DNA of 64,000 bases, from assembly GCA_947642445.1 (NCBI GenBank), contig CANRSF010000012.1, forward strand, positions 1 to 64,000, in the 5' to 3' direction. The DNA comes from an uncultured Collinsella sp. GTDB lineage: Bacteria > Actinomycetota > Coriobacteriia > Coriobacteriales > Coriobacteriaceae. Numbering within the stretch: the stretch's first letter is position 1; every line of letters starts with the position of its first letter. The position numbers were made by a program, and so were the translations under genes. Positions 17,921 to 26,624 of this stretch are shown piece after piece. Under the pieces are notes generated by a model. The model was not told the origin of the DNA. It saw only the letters and a program-made list of their open reading frames with translations, and made no database searches.

Positions 17921-19315
17921 TTACTTCTTGCTCTCGGGCAAGACCAGATCCACGGCAGCGTCCTTGGCAGCATCGATGTGCTGAGCCACGACCGGCGTCT
18001 GCGGAAGAATCAGGTTAAGGACAATGGCCATAATGGCGGTGGGGGTTACGGCATTGGAGCCGATGACGGTGGATACCCAGGCGGGCATACCCTCGCCGGC
18101 AAGGCAACCGCTGGCCATCCAGATACCCAGGCCAAAGACGACGGAGGTACCGACGATGGTGGTAGTGCGCTGCGTGAGGCCCTCGCGGGTGAACATGCGC
18201 ACGCCGTTCATGGTGATGGTGCCAAAGACGCCGACGGTCGCGCCGCCGATGACGGGCTGCGGGATAGCGGAAAGGACGGCAGAGAGCTGCGGGAACAGAC
18301 CGGCGATGGCAAAGACGGCCGCGATGATCACAAAGACCCACTTGTTGACGACCTTGTTGGAGCAGATGATGCCCACGTTCTGGCCAAGGGCGCTGGTGGG
18401 AAGACCGCCCAGCAGGCCGCCGACCATAGAGGTGAGGCCCTGGGACACGATAGCGCCGGAGAGCTCGCGCTCGGTGGGCATACGGTCGATGGAGCCCAGG
18501 CAGGCGGCGGAAACGTCGCCGATAACCTGGATGGCAACCATGGGGAACACGACAGCGAGGGTAATGCAGACCTCGGGATCAAACTCGAGCGCGTAGGGCA
18601 TGAGCTTGGGAAGGGCGAAGACCTGAGCGGTGGCGACGCTGGAGAAGTCGATCATGCCAAAGGGGATGGAGACGATCATGCCAACGATCATGCCAAAGAA
18701 CACGGATCCCAGCTTGAGCGTGCCCTTGCCAAAGTTGGCGAGCGCAAAGACCACGGCGAAGGTGATAAGAGCGACGCACCAGGCCTGCGGGGTGCCCCAT
18801 AGCGGCGTACCCATACCGCCGGCCATATACTTGACGGCCGTGGGATAGAGAGAGACGCCAATGGAGAAGATGACCGTACCGGTCACGACGGGCGGGAACA
18901 GCCACTTGATCTTGCTGTAGGCCAGACCAAAGAGGACCGCGACGGCGCCGCCGACGATCTCGCCGCCCAGCAGCGCACCAAAGCTAAAGCCCGAGGCACC
19001 CATGGCCTGCAGAGCCGGCAGGAACGCGAACGAAACGCCCATGACGATGGGCAGGCCGCCGCCGATGCGACGGAAGGGAGCGAAGGCCTGAAGGGCCGTG
19101 TCGATTGCCGAAAGAATGAGCGCGACCTGGATGATGTCGGTGCTCTGCTGGCTATTAAAGCCGTAGACGCCGGCCATGATGACAGCCGGGGTGATGATGC
19201 CGGCAAACGATGCCAGTACGTGCTGAAGGGCACACGGGATCATTTCCTTAACGGGAGGCATGCCTTCACGAGTGAACAGGGCTTCAGTGCCGTTCTTAAC
19301 CGTCTCCTGGGTCAT
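17921..19315 (-). CDS. NCS2-family uracil/xanthine permease
   Basis: The 464-aa integral membrane protein has about 12-14 hydrophobic segments and should import xanthine, urate or uracil with protons or sodium. Family features include the N-terminal VKEMIPCALQHVLASFAGIITP, the QxxGD-like VIQVIGDVSAA and the GGLPTSALGQNVG signature of the xanthine/urate branch. Cluster context (XdhD, YgfK, SsnA) favours a purine substrate. The ATG at 19315 begins MTQETVKN; longer frames lack a ribosome binding site. It is the first gene of the operon, with a promoter at 19403-19431. Confidence 0.92.
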   Translation of the reverse strand: MTQETVKNGTEALFTREGMPPVKEMIPCALQHVLASFAGIITPAVIMAGVYGFNSQQSTDIIQVALILSAIDTALQAFAPFRRIGGGLPIVMGVSFAFLPALQAMGASGFSFGALLGGEIVGGAVAVLFGLAYSKIKWLFPPVVTGTVIFSIGVSLYPTAVKYMAGGMGTPLWGTPQAWCVALITFAVVFALANFGKGTLKLGSVFFGMIVGMIVSIPFGMIDFSSVATAQVFALPKLMPYALEFDPEVCITLAVVFPMVAIQVIGDVSAACLGSIDRMPTERELSGAIVSQGLTSMVGGLLGGLPTSALGQNVGIICSNKVVNKWVFVIIAAVFAIAGLFPQLSAVLSAIPQPVIGGATVGVFGTITMNGVRMFTREGLTQRTTTIVGTSVVFGLGIWMASGCLAGEGMPAWVSTVIGSNAVTPTAIMAIVLNLILPQTPVVAQHIDAAKDAAVDLVLPESKK

Positions 19316-19402
19316 TTGACCACCAATCCTCGAAATAGTTGTTTTCGCATCTAACGCTCTATTGTGACGCAGTGCGGGGTTGAGGTTGTGCCTTCGTTGC
19401 AT

Positions 19403-19431
19403 ATCGTATTAAAGATGATTCTCATTCTCAA
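19403..19431 (-). promoter_or_regulatory. Promoter of the purine cluster with an overlapping Fur-like box
   Basis: On the minus strand TTGAGA and TACGAT are separated by 17 nt. The stretch 19414-19433 reads TTGAGAATGAGAATCATC, close to the Fur box (GATAATGATAATCATT, about three differences over the aligned part), and covers the -35 and spacer. The permease start is about 90 nt downstream. Confidence 0.5.
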
Positions 19432-19666
19432 TAATAATTTTTTGTTATCAGACTATTCTTCAGCTGAGATAATGCATTTCCGCAGGTCAGGAAAGTGTCT
19501 GTTCAAATAACATCTAACTTTTCTTTTGGTCGACCGTTTACCGCCAAATACCTACCGCTCATCTGTATTACGCAATGTACCTGCGAATATGTGAGTCAAT
19601 AGACACCGTGTTACCATGAGAAAAAATTGTTATGATCATTTCCGCTTTCACCCAAAGGAGTTGCCC

Positions 19667-20323
19667 GTGAACGAGACCGTACGTCGCTTTTTGCCGATGG
19701 TCGATTTCCTGGAGCAGATACTCGGCAAAAACAGCGAGATCGTGCTGCACGATTTCTCGGATCCCGACCACGCCATCGTCGATATTCGCAACGGCATCGT
19801 GAGCGGCCGTAAGGTCGGCGGTCCCGCCACCGATCTGGCGCTCAAGATCATGCACGACCCAAAGTATCGCGACCTGCCGTTTATTACGGGCTATGAGGGG
19901 CGCGGTGCCGGTGGCAAGACGTTGGAGTCAGCGACGTACTTTATCCGCGAGGATAAAGAGATCGTCGGCATGCTCTGCGTCAACACCGATCTCTCGACCG
20001 TGCGCTCCATCAACGCCATGGCACAGCAGCTCATGGCCTGCTTCGACGCGGCGCCGACGCGCACGGAGCCCGCCCCTATCGAGGTCGAAAGCCTTTCGGA
20101 GTCCACACAGGAGCTCATCGACCGCAGCATTGCCGAGTTGCTGAGCGCGCGCGGGCTGGATGTAGCGTCGCTTGGCCAGAGCGACCGCGTGGACGTCATT
20201 CGCCACCTCAACGGCAACGGCGTGTTTATGCTCAAGGGCGCCGTGGCCTGCGCCGCCACCGCGCTGGGCATCTCGGAGCCCAGCGTCTACCGCTACCTGC
20301 AAAAAGTTCGCAAGGAGAGCTAA
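19667..20323 (+). CDS. YheO-family (PAS-like plus HTH) transcriptional regulator
   Basis: The 218-aa protein has an N-terminal YheO-like PAS domain (FLPMVDFLEQILGKNSEIVL, ESATYFIREDKEIVGMLCVN). A C-terminal helix-turn-helix follows, ending ALGISEPSVYRYLQKVRKES. Proteins of this type control catabolic genes, often for nitrogen compounds. The start is a GTG at 19667 with AAAGGAG 6 nt upstream; an ATG at 19616 in the same frame is less likely. It is transcribed divergently from the purine permease, which makes it the obvious candidate local regulator. Confidence 0.85.
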   Translation: MNETVRRFLPMVDFLEQILGKNSEIVLHDFSDPDHAIVDIRNGIVSGRKVGGPATDLALKIMHDPKYRDLPFITGYEGRGAGGKTLESATYFIREDKEIVGMLCVNTDLSTVRSINAMAQQLMACFDAAPTRTEPAPIEVESLSESTQELIDRSIAELLSARGLDVASLGQSDRVDVIRHLNGNGVFMLKGAVACAATALGISEPSVYRYLQKVRKES

Positions 20324-20365
20324 CGAGCAAAATGGAGCGCGGCTCCACAAGCGATCCGTCACTTG

Positions 20366-20406
20366 ACAAAAGACCCTGCAGCTCGCACGCGCTGCAGGGT
20401 CTTTTT
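20366..20406 (+). terminator. Bidirectional terminator between regulator and ridA
   Basis: A stem of about 13 bp (AAGACCCTGCAGC / GCTGCAGGGTCTT) with an 8-nt loop is followed by T residues on the plus strand and, in reverse, by a shorter T run. It serves the converging regulator and ridA. Confidence 0.85.
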
Positions 20407-20435
20407 GCATGTCATGTTTAGTTGTTGCCAACGCC

Positions 20436-20813
20436 TTAGAGGGCGGCGACGACCTCGATCTCGACCAGACCGCCAGCCGGAAGGGCGGCAACCTGGAAGG
20501 CGCTGCGCGCGGGGAACGGGGCCTCGAACTTGGAGGCGTAGATCTCGTTCACGGCGGCGAAGTCGGCGATGTCGGCCAGGTAGACCGTAGTCTTGACGAC
20601 ATCGGCAAAGGTGGCGCCGGCAGCGGTCAGCAGGGCCTCGACGTTGGCGAGGGACTGCTTGGCCTGGGCCTCGACGCCCTCAGGCATCTTGCCGGTTGCG
20701 GGGTCGATGCCCAGCTGGCCGGACAGGAACACCATGTTGCCGGCCTGGATACCGGGGGAATACGGGCCGATGGCTGCGGGTGCGTTATCGGAAGACACGA
20801 CGGTCTTGCTCAT
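20436..20813 (-). CDS. ridA: RidA/YjgF/YER057c/UK114 family enamine/imine deaminase
   Basis: The 125-aa cytosolic protein hydrolyses reactive enamines/imines such as 2-aminoacrylate. Visible family features are PAAIGPYSPGIQAGNMVFLSG, the conserved Arg in RSAFQVAALP and the terminal VEIEVVAAL. AGGAG precedes the ATG at 20813 by 7 nt. It lies close to the purine cluster but converges with the regulator, so it is a separate transcription unit. It could detoxify intermediates from lyases of purine or amino-acid breakdown; that link is inference. Confidence 0.93.
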   Translation of the reverse strand: MSKTVVSSDNAPAAIGPYSPGIQAGNMVFLSGQLGIDPATGKMPEGVEAQAKQSLANVEALLTAAGATFADVVKTTVYLADIADFAAVNEIYASKFEAPFPARSAFQVAALPAGGLVEIEVVAAL

Positions 20814-21113
20814 GTTTTTCTCCTTACGATCAGTTGAGAAAGCGTGAGCGCGGCGTTCACACCGGGAGGCACAGTTCGGTCTGAACACCGCGCTTGATTG
20901 GGATAGTACTCAAGGTTTCCGCGCGATGCAAGATTATTATCACGCTGCGAGAATATTTTATCGCCCAACGGCGCCCGTTGGCAGCTGAACGGTTCTCCAC
21001 GGGGTCAGCCAGCCCAAGCTGCTGAAGACTTTATCCCGCTTGGAGCACGGGCATCGCCTGCCGCAACGGCGCCACTATACTTTTGAATATCTGAGCATTT
21101 TGAAAGGCAGGAT
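20814..21113. other. Divergent intergenic region ridA / U32 protein
   Basis: This 300-nt gap has no coding sequence. A near-perfect 12-bp inverted repeat (20848-20859 / 20882-20893, GCGCGGCGTTCA / TGAACACCGCGC, one mismatch) lies 35 nt upstream of the ridA start. AT-rich segments at 20925-20965 and 21075-21100 probably hold the two promoters. Confidence 0.5.
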
Positions 21114-23606
21114 ATGACCGCAACCGCCAGTCGAACCACCAACCGCAGACCCGAGCTCTTGGCCCCCGCCGGAGGCCCGGAGCCCTTTGCCGCCGCGCTC
21201 GCTGCCGGGGCAGACGCCATCTACTGCGGCATGGGCAGCTTCAACGCCCGCCGCAAGGCAACCAACTTTACCGACGAGGCCTTTGAGCAAGCCTGCCGCG
21301 CCGCGCATCTAGCCGGGTCGCGCGTCTACGTCACGGTAAACATCGTCATCAAGCAGTCCGAGATGAGCGATGCGCTGCAACTCATCCGTCGCTGCTCCAC
21401 GCTGGGCGCCGATGCCTTCATTATCCAGGACTGGGGTCTGTTCTTTGAGGTCAAGCGCACCATGCCCGGCATCGAGACGCACATCTCGACCCAGGCGAAC
21501 ATCCATGACGACCGCGGAACCCTTTGGTGCCGTGAGCAGGGCGCCGACCGCGTGACTCTCTCGCGCGAGCTCTCCATCGACGAGATCGCCGCCATCCACG
21601 ACGCCGCGCCCGATGTGGACCTTGAGGTCTTTAGCCATGGCGCCATCTGCTTTTGCTACTCGGGCCTGTGCCTGCTTTCGAGCTTTGCCATGGCGGGACG
21701 ATCGGCCAACCGCGGCATGTGCGCCCAGCCCTGCCGCCTGCCCTACGGGCTGATCGACGAGAACGGCCGCTCGCTCTCCCCTGCCGGTCGCGAGCGCGCG
21801 CTGTGCCCGCGTGACACCAACACTTCACAACTTGTTCGCCGTCTGTATGACGCCGGCGCCGCATCGCTCAAGCTCGAAGGACGCATGAAGGCACCCGATT
21901 ACGTGTATTCCATCGTCGACGTGTATCGTCATCAGATTGATGACATGCTGGCCGATGTTTCGACCTCCAAGGATGAGGATGCAGCCCGCCAGCGCCAGCT
22001 CAAGCGCTGCTTTAATCGCGACTTTACGCACGCCTACCAGGATGGCACCTCGGGCGACGAGATGATGAGTTACGAGCGCTCCAACAACCGCGGCCAGATT
22101 GTGGGCACGGTGCTGGGCAGCCGCCTGGCCAACCGCGACGTGCGCGGCCTCAAGCCTGACGACCGCCGTCGCCGTGCCGCCATCGCCCGCATTGAGCTGT
22201 TTGAGCCCGTGGGCAAGGGCGACTTGTTGGAACTTCGCCACGACGACGAGTTCGATCAGTTCCTAACCACTATCGCTACCGATGATGCCGCCGCCGGTGA
22301 CATCATCGAATGTCGCGTGCCCCGCAGCATGCCCGAGGGCTGCCGCGTCCGCGTGATTCGCAGCCAGCGTGCCATCGACGCCGCCGGCGCCGCGCTCAAG
22401 CGCGATGTGCTGCGCCGCCGAGCTGTTGACGTGTCTGTCGTGGCACGCCTGGGCGAGCCGTTTACCGTTACGCTCACCTGCTGCGACGACCCTTCGCTTA
22501 CGGCCACGGCCACGGGCTTTACCGTCGAGGCCGCCAAGACCCGCGCCGTCGAGGCGGCAGACCTGGTTGAGCATGTGGGTCGCATGGGCTCCTCGCCCTT
22601 TGAGGCAGCGAGCTTTGACGTTTCGCTCGACGCCGGCTGCGGCATGGGCTTCTCCGCCGTGCACAAGGTGCGCGCCGCCGCCTGTAAAGCATTGGAGGAG
22701 GCCATTCTGGCGCCGTACGAGGAGCGCGCGAAAACACTCGAGTTGCCAGTGCTCGACAAATGTACGCGCGCCATGCCCGAGCATTACCGCGATGAGCCGC
22801 AGATTTGCGCCGCCGCCACCACGCTCGAAGCCGCCGAGGCAGCTCGCGCCGAGGGCGCCACGCGCATCTATATGACCACCGACGCGCTCGAGGCTGTCGG
22901 ACTCTCCCCTGCCGATGCATTTGAGCAGGGCGTCGTGCCCGTACTCGACGAGGTCTGCCGCGCCGTCGACCACGAGCGCGTCGATCCCTGGATCAATGCC
23001 GGGGCCACCGTCGCCGTCGGCAATATCTCCGAGCTTGCCCTGGCCGCCCAGGTTGGCGCCACGGCCGAGATTCGCTCTTGCCTGCCGGTGCACAACGCGC
23101 CCTGCATGGAGGCACTCGCCGAGCGCGGAGCCGGCGCGTTTTGGCTCTCGCCCGAGATCACGCTCGACGAGATTGTCTCGCTCGGCACCGCCACGCCCGC
23201 GGCTCTGGGCATCACCGTCTTTGGCCGCCCGCGCGTCATGACAAGCGAGCATTGCATTCTGCAGGTTGCCAACGGCTGCATCCACGATTGTGCCAACTGC
23301 CGCCTGCGTGCCCGCAAGCTCTCGCTCAAGAATATCGACGGCAAGGTCATGCCGGTGCGTGCCGACATCCACGGCCGCTCACGCCTGTACGACGCCTACC
23401 CCATCGACCTTACGCCGCAGGTACCACAGCTGCTCGACGCCGGCGTCCGTCGTCTCATGGTGGACGGAACGCTGCTCGAGGCCGATGAGATTGGCCGTGC
23501 CGTCGCTCGCGTCCGTCGCGCTGTCGAGGCGGCTCAAGCCGGCCGCAAGCCGGCCGCCCGCCTGCGCGGGGCGACCTCGGGCTGCATGTTTGTGGGAATT
23601 AGCTAA
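21114..23606 (+). CDS. Peptidase U32 family protein with DUF3656, RlhA-like
   Basis: The 830-aa protein starts with the U32 barrel (LLAPAGGPEPFAAALAAGADAIYCG). It carries the U32 signature region EVFSHGAICFCYSGLCLLSS followed by GRSANRGMCAQPCR, whose cysteines are thought to bind an Fe-S cluster. The long second half corresponds to DUF3656 and ends in a Cys-rich part (GCIHDCANCRLR). In E. coli the member with this architecture, RlhA, hydroxylates C2501 of 23S rRNA; members lacking DUF3656 act on tRNA or are proteases. An RNA-modifying role is likely and fits the next gene, a pseudouridine synthase, 15 nt downstream. ATG 21114 has AAAGG upstream. Confidence 0.87.
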   Translation: MTATASRTTNRRPELLAPAGGPEPFAAALAAGADAIYCGMGSFNARRKATNFTDEAFEQACRAAHLAGSRVYVTVNIVIKQSEMSDALQLIRRCSTLGADAFIIQDWGLFFEVKRTMPGIETHISTQANIHDDRGTLWCREQGADRVTLSRELSIDEIAAIHDAAPDVDLEVFSHGAICFCYSGLCLLSSFAMAGRSANRGMCAQPCRLPYGLIDENGRSLSPAGRERALCPRDTNTSQLVRRLYDAGAASLKLEGRMKAPDYVYSIVDVYRHQIDDMLADVSTSKDEDAARQRQLKRCFNRDFTHAYQDGTSGDEMMSYERSNNRGQIVGTVLGSRLANRDVRGLKPDDRRRRAAIARIELFEPVGKGDLLELRHDDEFDQFLTTIATDDAAAGDIIECRVPRSMPEGCRVRVIRSQRAIDAAGAALKRDVLRRRAVDVSVVARLGEPFTVTLTCCDDPSLTATATGFTVEAAKTRAVEAADLVEHVGRMGSSPFEAASFDVSLDAGCGMGFSAVHKVRAAACKALEEAILAPYEERAKTLELPVLDKCTRAMPEHYRDEPQICAAATTLEAAEAARAEGATRIYMTTDALEAVGLSPADAFEQGVVPVLDEVCRAVDHERVDPWINAGATVAVGNISELALAAQVGATAEIRSCLPVHNAPCMEALAERGAGAFWLSPEITLDEIVSLGTATPAALGITVFGRPRVMTSEHCILQVANGCIHDCANCRLRARKLSLKNIDGKVMPVRADIHGRSRLYDAYPIDLTPQVPQLLDAGVRRLMVDGTLLEADEIGRAVARVRRAVEAAQAGRKPAARLRGATSGCMFVGIS

Positions 23607-23621
23607 CCGAAAGGCTTACAC

Positions 23622-24281
23622 GTGAACGAAGAACCTCAAGTCCTCTACTGCGACGCCTGGCTCATGGCCATCGACAAGCCTGCCGGCATGATCGTCCACG
23701 GCGATGGCACCGGCGAGCGTACGCTCACCGACTACGCCAGCGACCTGCTGCTGGCGATGGGCGACGGCTTTGCCGCGACCGACATGCAGCCGCTCAACCG
23801 CTTGGACCGTGACACCACCGGCGTGGTGCTGTTCTCACTCGACAAGCAGACGCAGCCCGCCTTTGACCAGATGATCATCGACCACGCGTTCGAAAAGCAC
23901 TACCTGGCGCTCGCCGAGGGCAAGATCGACTGGAACGAAAAGCTCATCGACAAGCCCATCGCCCGCGACCGTCACGACAGCCGCAAGATGCGCGTCGGCG
24001 CCAGCGGCAAGCCGTCTCAAACGCGCGTGAAGGTGCTCAAACGTCTTAAGAGCCGTCGTGGCCTGCCCACGCGCTCGTATATCGATGTCGAGTTGCTCAC
24101 CGGCCGCAAGCACCAGATCCGCGTACATCTGGCCAGCGAGCGCCATCCCCTGGTGGGCGATGACCTGTACGGAACGCCGCGTCCCTGCGGCCTGATGCTC
24201 CACGCCCACAGCGTGTCCTTCACGCATCCCGTAACCGGCGAGCACATCCACATCGAAGCCCCCTGCCCCTGGGAGCCCTAA
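23622..24281 (+). CDS. RluA-family pseudouridine synthase
   Basis: The 219-aa enzyme should isomerise uridines in rRNA or tRNA. The usual HRLDxxTSG active-site motif reads NRLDRDTTG (residues 59-67) with catalytic Asp62; the family His is Asn and Ser is Thr. The C-terminal RKHQIRVHL and GDDLYG motifs are typical. There is no S4 domain. The start is a GTG at 23622, 15 nt after the U32 gene, so both are probably co-transcribed. The stop codon overlaps the first arm of a GGGACAG-loop hairpin. Confidence 0.9.
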   Translation: MNEEPQVLYCDAWLMAIDKPAGMIVHGDGTGERTLTDYASDLLLAMGDGFAATDMQPLNRLDRDTTGVVLFSLDKQTQPAFDQMIIDHAFEKHYLALAEGKIDWNEKLIDKPIARDRHDSRKMRVGASGKPSQTRVKVLKRLKSRRGLPTRSYIDVELLTGRKHQIRVHLASERHPLVGDDLYGTPRPCGLMLHAHSVSFTHPVTGEHIHIEAPCPWEP

Positions 24282-24318
24282 ACCACCACAATGGGGACAG
24301 GCACCTTTGTGGTGGTTT
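24280..24318 (+). repeat. GGGACAG-loop hairpin, copy a
   Basis: Perfect 12-bp arms (AAACCACCACAA / TTGTGGTGGTTT) enclose a 15-nt loop TGGGGACAGGCACCT. The left arm begins inside the stop codon of the pseudouridine synthase gene, and T residues follow the right arm, so it can also serve as terminator. Confidence 0.85.
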
Positions 24319-24348
24319 TGCCGCGATGGCTCTGCCGGATTCCCAAAC

Positions 24349-24565
24349 ATCTCGATCTGTAACAGCTAAAGCCCATTTTGCGGTCTATCTGTTACAGATC
24401 GAGACATTCGAATCCCCTCAAGGGAATAATCTCAATCTGTAACAGTAACTCGGCAAAATCAGTCCCAGATGTTACAGATTGAGACAAAGGGACGGCGCGG
24501 TTCGTAAGTATCTCGATCTGTAACACCTAGCCCACTTTTAACGGTCCAGTTGTTACAGACTTAGA
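24349..24565. repeat. Three tandem ~80-nt imperfect palindromes (BIME-like cluster)
   Basis: Units at 24350-24404, 24430-24484 and 24511-24565 each have arms TCTCRATCTGTAACA / TGTTACAGATYGAGA. The arms are perfect in units 1 and 2 and slightly degraded in unit 3, around 23-25-nt loops. Loops of units 1 and 3 align (CCCA...TTTT...CGGTC); the loop of unit 2 aligns better in reverse complement. The whole stretch 24282-24710 has no gene; it separates two convergent genes. Confidence 0.85.
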
Positions 24566-24649
24566 CAAACCGGCAGACAACGAAAGCGGCGACGCCCGTG
24601 ATGGACGTTGCCGCTTTTCTATTGAGAAAACTACTCGGTTTTCGTTACT

Positions 24650-24686
24650 AACCACCACAATGGGGACAGGCACCTTTGTGGTGGTT
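24650..24686 (+). repeat. GGGACAG-loop hairpin, copy b
   Basis: This is identical to copy a over about 40 nt (arms AACCACCACAA / TTGTGGTGGTT, same 15-nt loop), 370 nt further right and in the same orientation. The two copies bracket the three-palindrome cluster. Confidence 0.85.
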
Positions 24687-24710
24687 TTGGTCTTAGCCCG
24701 TCCCTTGCTG

Positions 24711-25457
24711 TTAGACCGTGATGACGTTGTCCATTGCCCGGTACTTGGCAGGGACATCGCCTGCGGTAATAATCGTTGCGTCACGGAAGTCCGCGAACTT
24801 GACGGGCGCCACCATGCCAAATTTACTGGCGTCCGAGATTACGAAGCGCTTGGCCGTATGGCGCATCGAGATACGCTTTACTTGCGCCTCCTCGATATCG
24901 GGCGCCGTGAAGCCCTGCTCGGCGGCAATGCCGTTAGAGCCCCAAAAGCCACAGTTGAAGTTGTAGCGGTCTAAGGTTGCCAAGGCATCGGGGCCAACGA
25001 GCGCCTCGGTCTCGGGTTTGAGCTCGCCACCCAGCACCACGGTACGCATGCCGCGCAAAGCAAGGCGTTGAGCATGGAGCACGGAATCGGTCACATAGGT
25101 GACATCTTCAAGGTGTGGAAGATGCTCGATGAGCCTGAGCGTCGTCGAACCCGAGTCGATGTATACAAAGCTCTCGGGCTCCACAAGTGCCGCCGCACGG
25201 GCGCAGATACGTTCCTTGTCGTCGTTATGGAGATCGCTGCGCTCATTAAGCGTTAGGTCGCGCGTCACGTGCGCGCGCTCAAGGCTCGTCGCCCCACCGT
25301 GCACCTTGGCGATACGGTGTGCGCGATTGAGCATCTGCAGGTCGCGCCGAATGGTAGACGCCGTCACGCCCAGGGCTTCGGCAAGCTCCGGCACGGTAAC
25401 CGAGCCGGTCTGCTGAACCATCGACACGATCGCGTTGAGCCTATCTTCCGCTAGCAT
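24711..25457 (-). CDS. DeoR-family transcriptional regulator
   Basis: The 248-aa repressor-type regulator has an N-terminal DeoR helix-turn-helix (ALGVTASTIRRDLQMLN, about residues 27-43). A C-terminal sugar-phosphate isomerase-like sensor (DSGSTT, LGGELKPETEALVG) follows and probably binds a phosphorylated sugar. It starts 3 nt after the stop of the Gfo/Idh oxidoreductase gene, so both are co-transcribed and it likely regulates that operon. A 12-bp inverted repeat upstream of the oxidoreductase gene is a candidate operator. Confidence 0.92.
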   Translation of the reverse strand: MLAEDRLNAIVSMVQQTGSVTVPELAEALGVTASTIRRDLQMLNRAHRIAKVHGGATSLERAHVTRDLTLNERSDLHNDDKERICARAAALVEPESFVYIDSGSTTLRLIEHLPHLEDVTYVTDSVLHAQRLALRGMRTVVLGGELKPETEALVGPDALATLDRYNFNCGFWGSNGIAAEQGFTAPDIEEAQVKRISMRHTAKRFVISDASKFGMVAPVKFADFRDATIITAGDVPAKYRAMDNVITV

Positions 25458-25460
25458 CGC

Positions 25461-26540
25461 TTACTCCTCCTCGGGGTACACGACTCCCCAGTCGGCGCGT
25501 AGCTTGGTCATCAGCTCCATAACATCAGAAGCATAATCCAGCAGCTCACGCTTAGAGTCGTCGCCGGCAACGGCCTTCTCAAGATCGGCCATCTCATAGC
25601 AAAGGGCGTAAGCCTCGGTGCCGGCGTGGACCTCCTCGCGGTGGCCGTCCGCAGTCCACACGATAGTCGCGTGATCGGCGCGCGGATACTCGTTGACCTC
25701 GATATAGCACTTATCGAAGCTAATAATCGAGCGCTTGGGTTGCTTGGAGTGGAGCGTGAGGCTCACAACACCCAGCTGCTGCTCGGCATTACGGCAGACG
25801 ATGCCGCCCGCAACGTCAACACCGGTCTCACAGGTGTTGCCCAACGAAACGACCTCAATGGGCTGGCTTGCCATAAAGAGACGCATGACGGACAGGGCAT
25901 ACACGCCAATGTCGAGCATGGCACCGCCAGCAAGGTTGCGGTTGTAGAAGCGATTGGTCAGATCGCCGTACTCCTTGTAGCTACCAAAGTTGAGCTGGGC
26001 GAGGTTCATGCGGCCAAACTCGCCGGCATCCACGCGACGGCGCAGCTCTTGATACAAGGGCATATGAAGCACCGTGGTGGCGTCCATGAGGACGACGTTG
26101 TGCTCGTCGGCGATGGCACGCGCCTCGTCGAGCTCAGCGGAATTGAGGGTAATGGCTTTCTCGCAGAGCACGTGCTTGCCGGCGGCCAGCGCGTCACGCA
26201 GATAGGTGATATGCGTGTTGTGCGGCGTGGTGATATAGACGGCGTCGATGCCCGGATCGGCGTAGAGGTCCTCAACCGATTCATAGACCTTCTCGATGCC
26301 ATACTGCTCAGCAAAAGCCTGAGCCTTGGACAGCGTACGGTTGGCGACGCCCGCAAGCTTGCGGCCGGCAAGAGCGAGAGACTGGGCCATCTGGTTGGCG
26401 ATAACGCCGCACCCGATCACAGCCCAACGAAGCTCGGGAGCCGTAAAGATATCATCGGGGAATGGCTTGTCCTGGACCGAAGCGAACGCTGCTTTTGCGG
26501 CTGCCGCGGAGTCGAGTGGAGCCTGCTTGGAATCTACCAT
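25461..26540 (-). CDS. Gfo/Idh/MocA-family NAD(P)-dependent oxidoreductase
   Basis: The 359-aa dehydrogenase has an N-terminal Rossmann fold (RWAVIGCGVIANQMAQSLA). The conserved CEKAITLN (EKP-like) motif and a C-terminal alpha/beta substrate domain (GGAMLDIGVYALS) follow. Members oxidise or reduce sugars, polyols and related compounds; the substrate cannot be told. AGGAGG lies 6 nt before the ATG at 26540, which overrides two upstream in-frame ATGs. It is followed directly by the DeoR regulator. Confidence 0.9.
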   Translation of the reverse strand: MVDSKQAPLDSAAAAKAAFASVQDKPFPDDIFTAPELRWAVIGCGVIANQMAQSLALAGRKLAGVANRTLSKAQAFAEQYGIEKVYESVEDLYADPGIDAVYITTPHNTHITYLRDALAAGKHVLCEKAITLNSAELDEARAIADEHNVVLMDATTVLHMPLYQELRRRVDAGEFGRMNLAQLNFGSYKEYGDLTNRFYNRNLAGGAMLDIGVYALSVMRLFMASQPIEVVSLGNTCETGVDVAGGIVCRNAEQQLGVVSLTLHSKQPKRSIISFDKCYIEVNEYPRADHATIVWTADGHREEVHAGTEAYALCYEMADLEKAVAGDDSKRELLDYASDVMELMTKLRADWGVVYPEEE

Positions 26541-26590
26541 ATGTGCCTCCTGTGTCATAGAACGTCTTGCATTTCGGATAGCTCTATATT

Positions 26591-26624
26591 CGCACAAACA
26601 CGCGCGTCTGTGCGTGTTTGTGCG
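26591..26624. promoter_or_regulatory. Candidate operator: 12-bp inverted repeat upstream of the Gfo/Idh gene
   Basis: Perfect arms CGCACAAACACG (26591-26602) and CGTGTTTGTGCG (26613-26624) have a 10-nt spacer and lie about 50 nt upstream of the start codon. A related half site (TACGCACAAATGCG) occurs near 26703. The DeoR protein of the operon is the likely binder. Confidence 0.55.

Noticed and set aside
19316..19666. Purine riboswitch before the permease
   Set aside because: The spacing and sequence of the three-way junction were not found; only promoter and iron-box-like sequences are visible.
24349..24565. Possible CRISPR array (regularly spaced repeats)
   Set aside because: Only three units, each an inverted repeat with related loops rather than direct repeats with unique spacers, and no cas genes.
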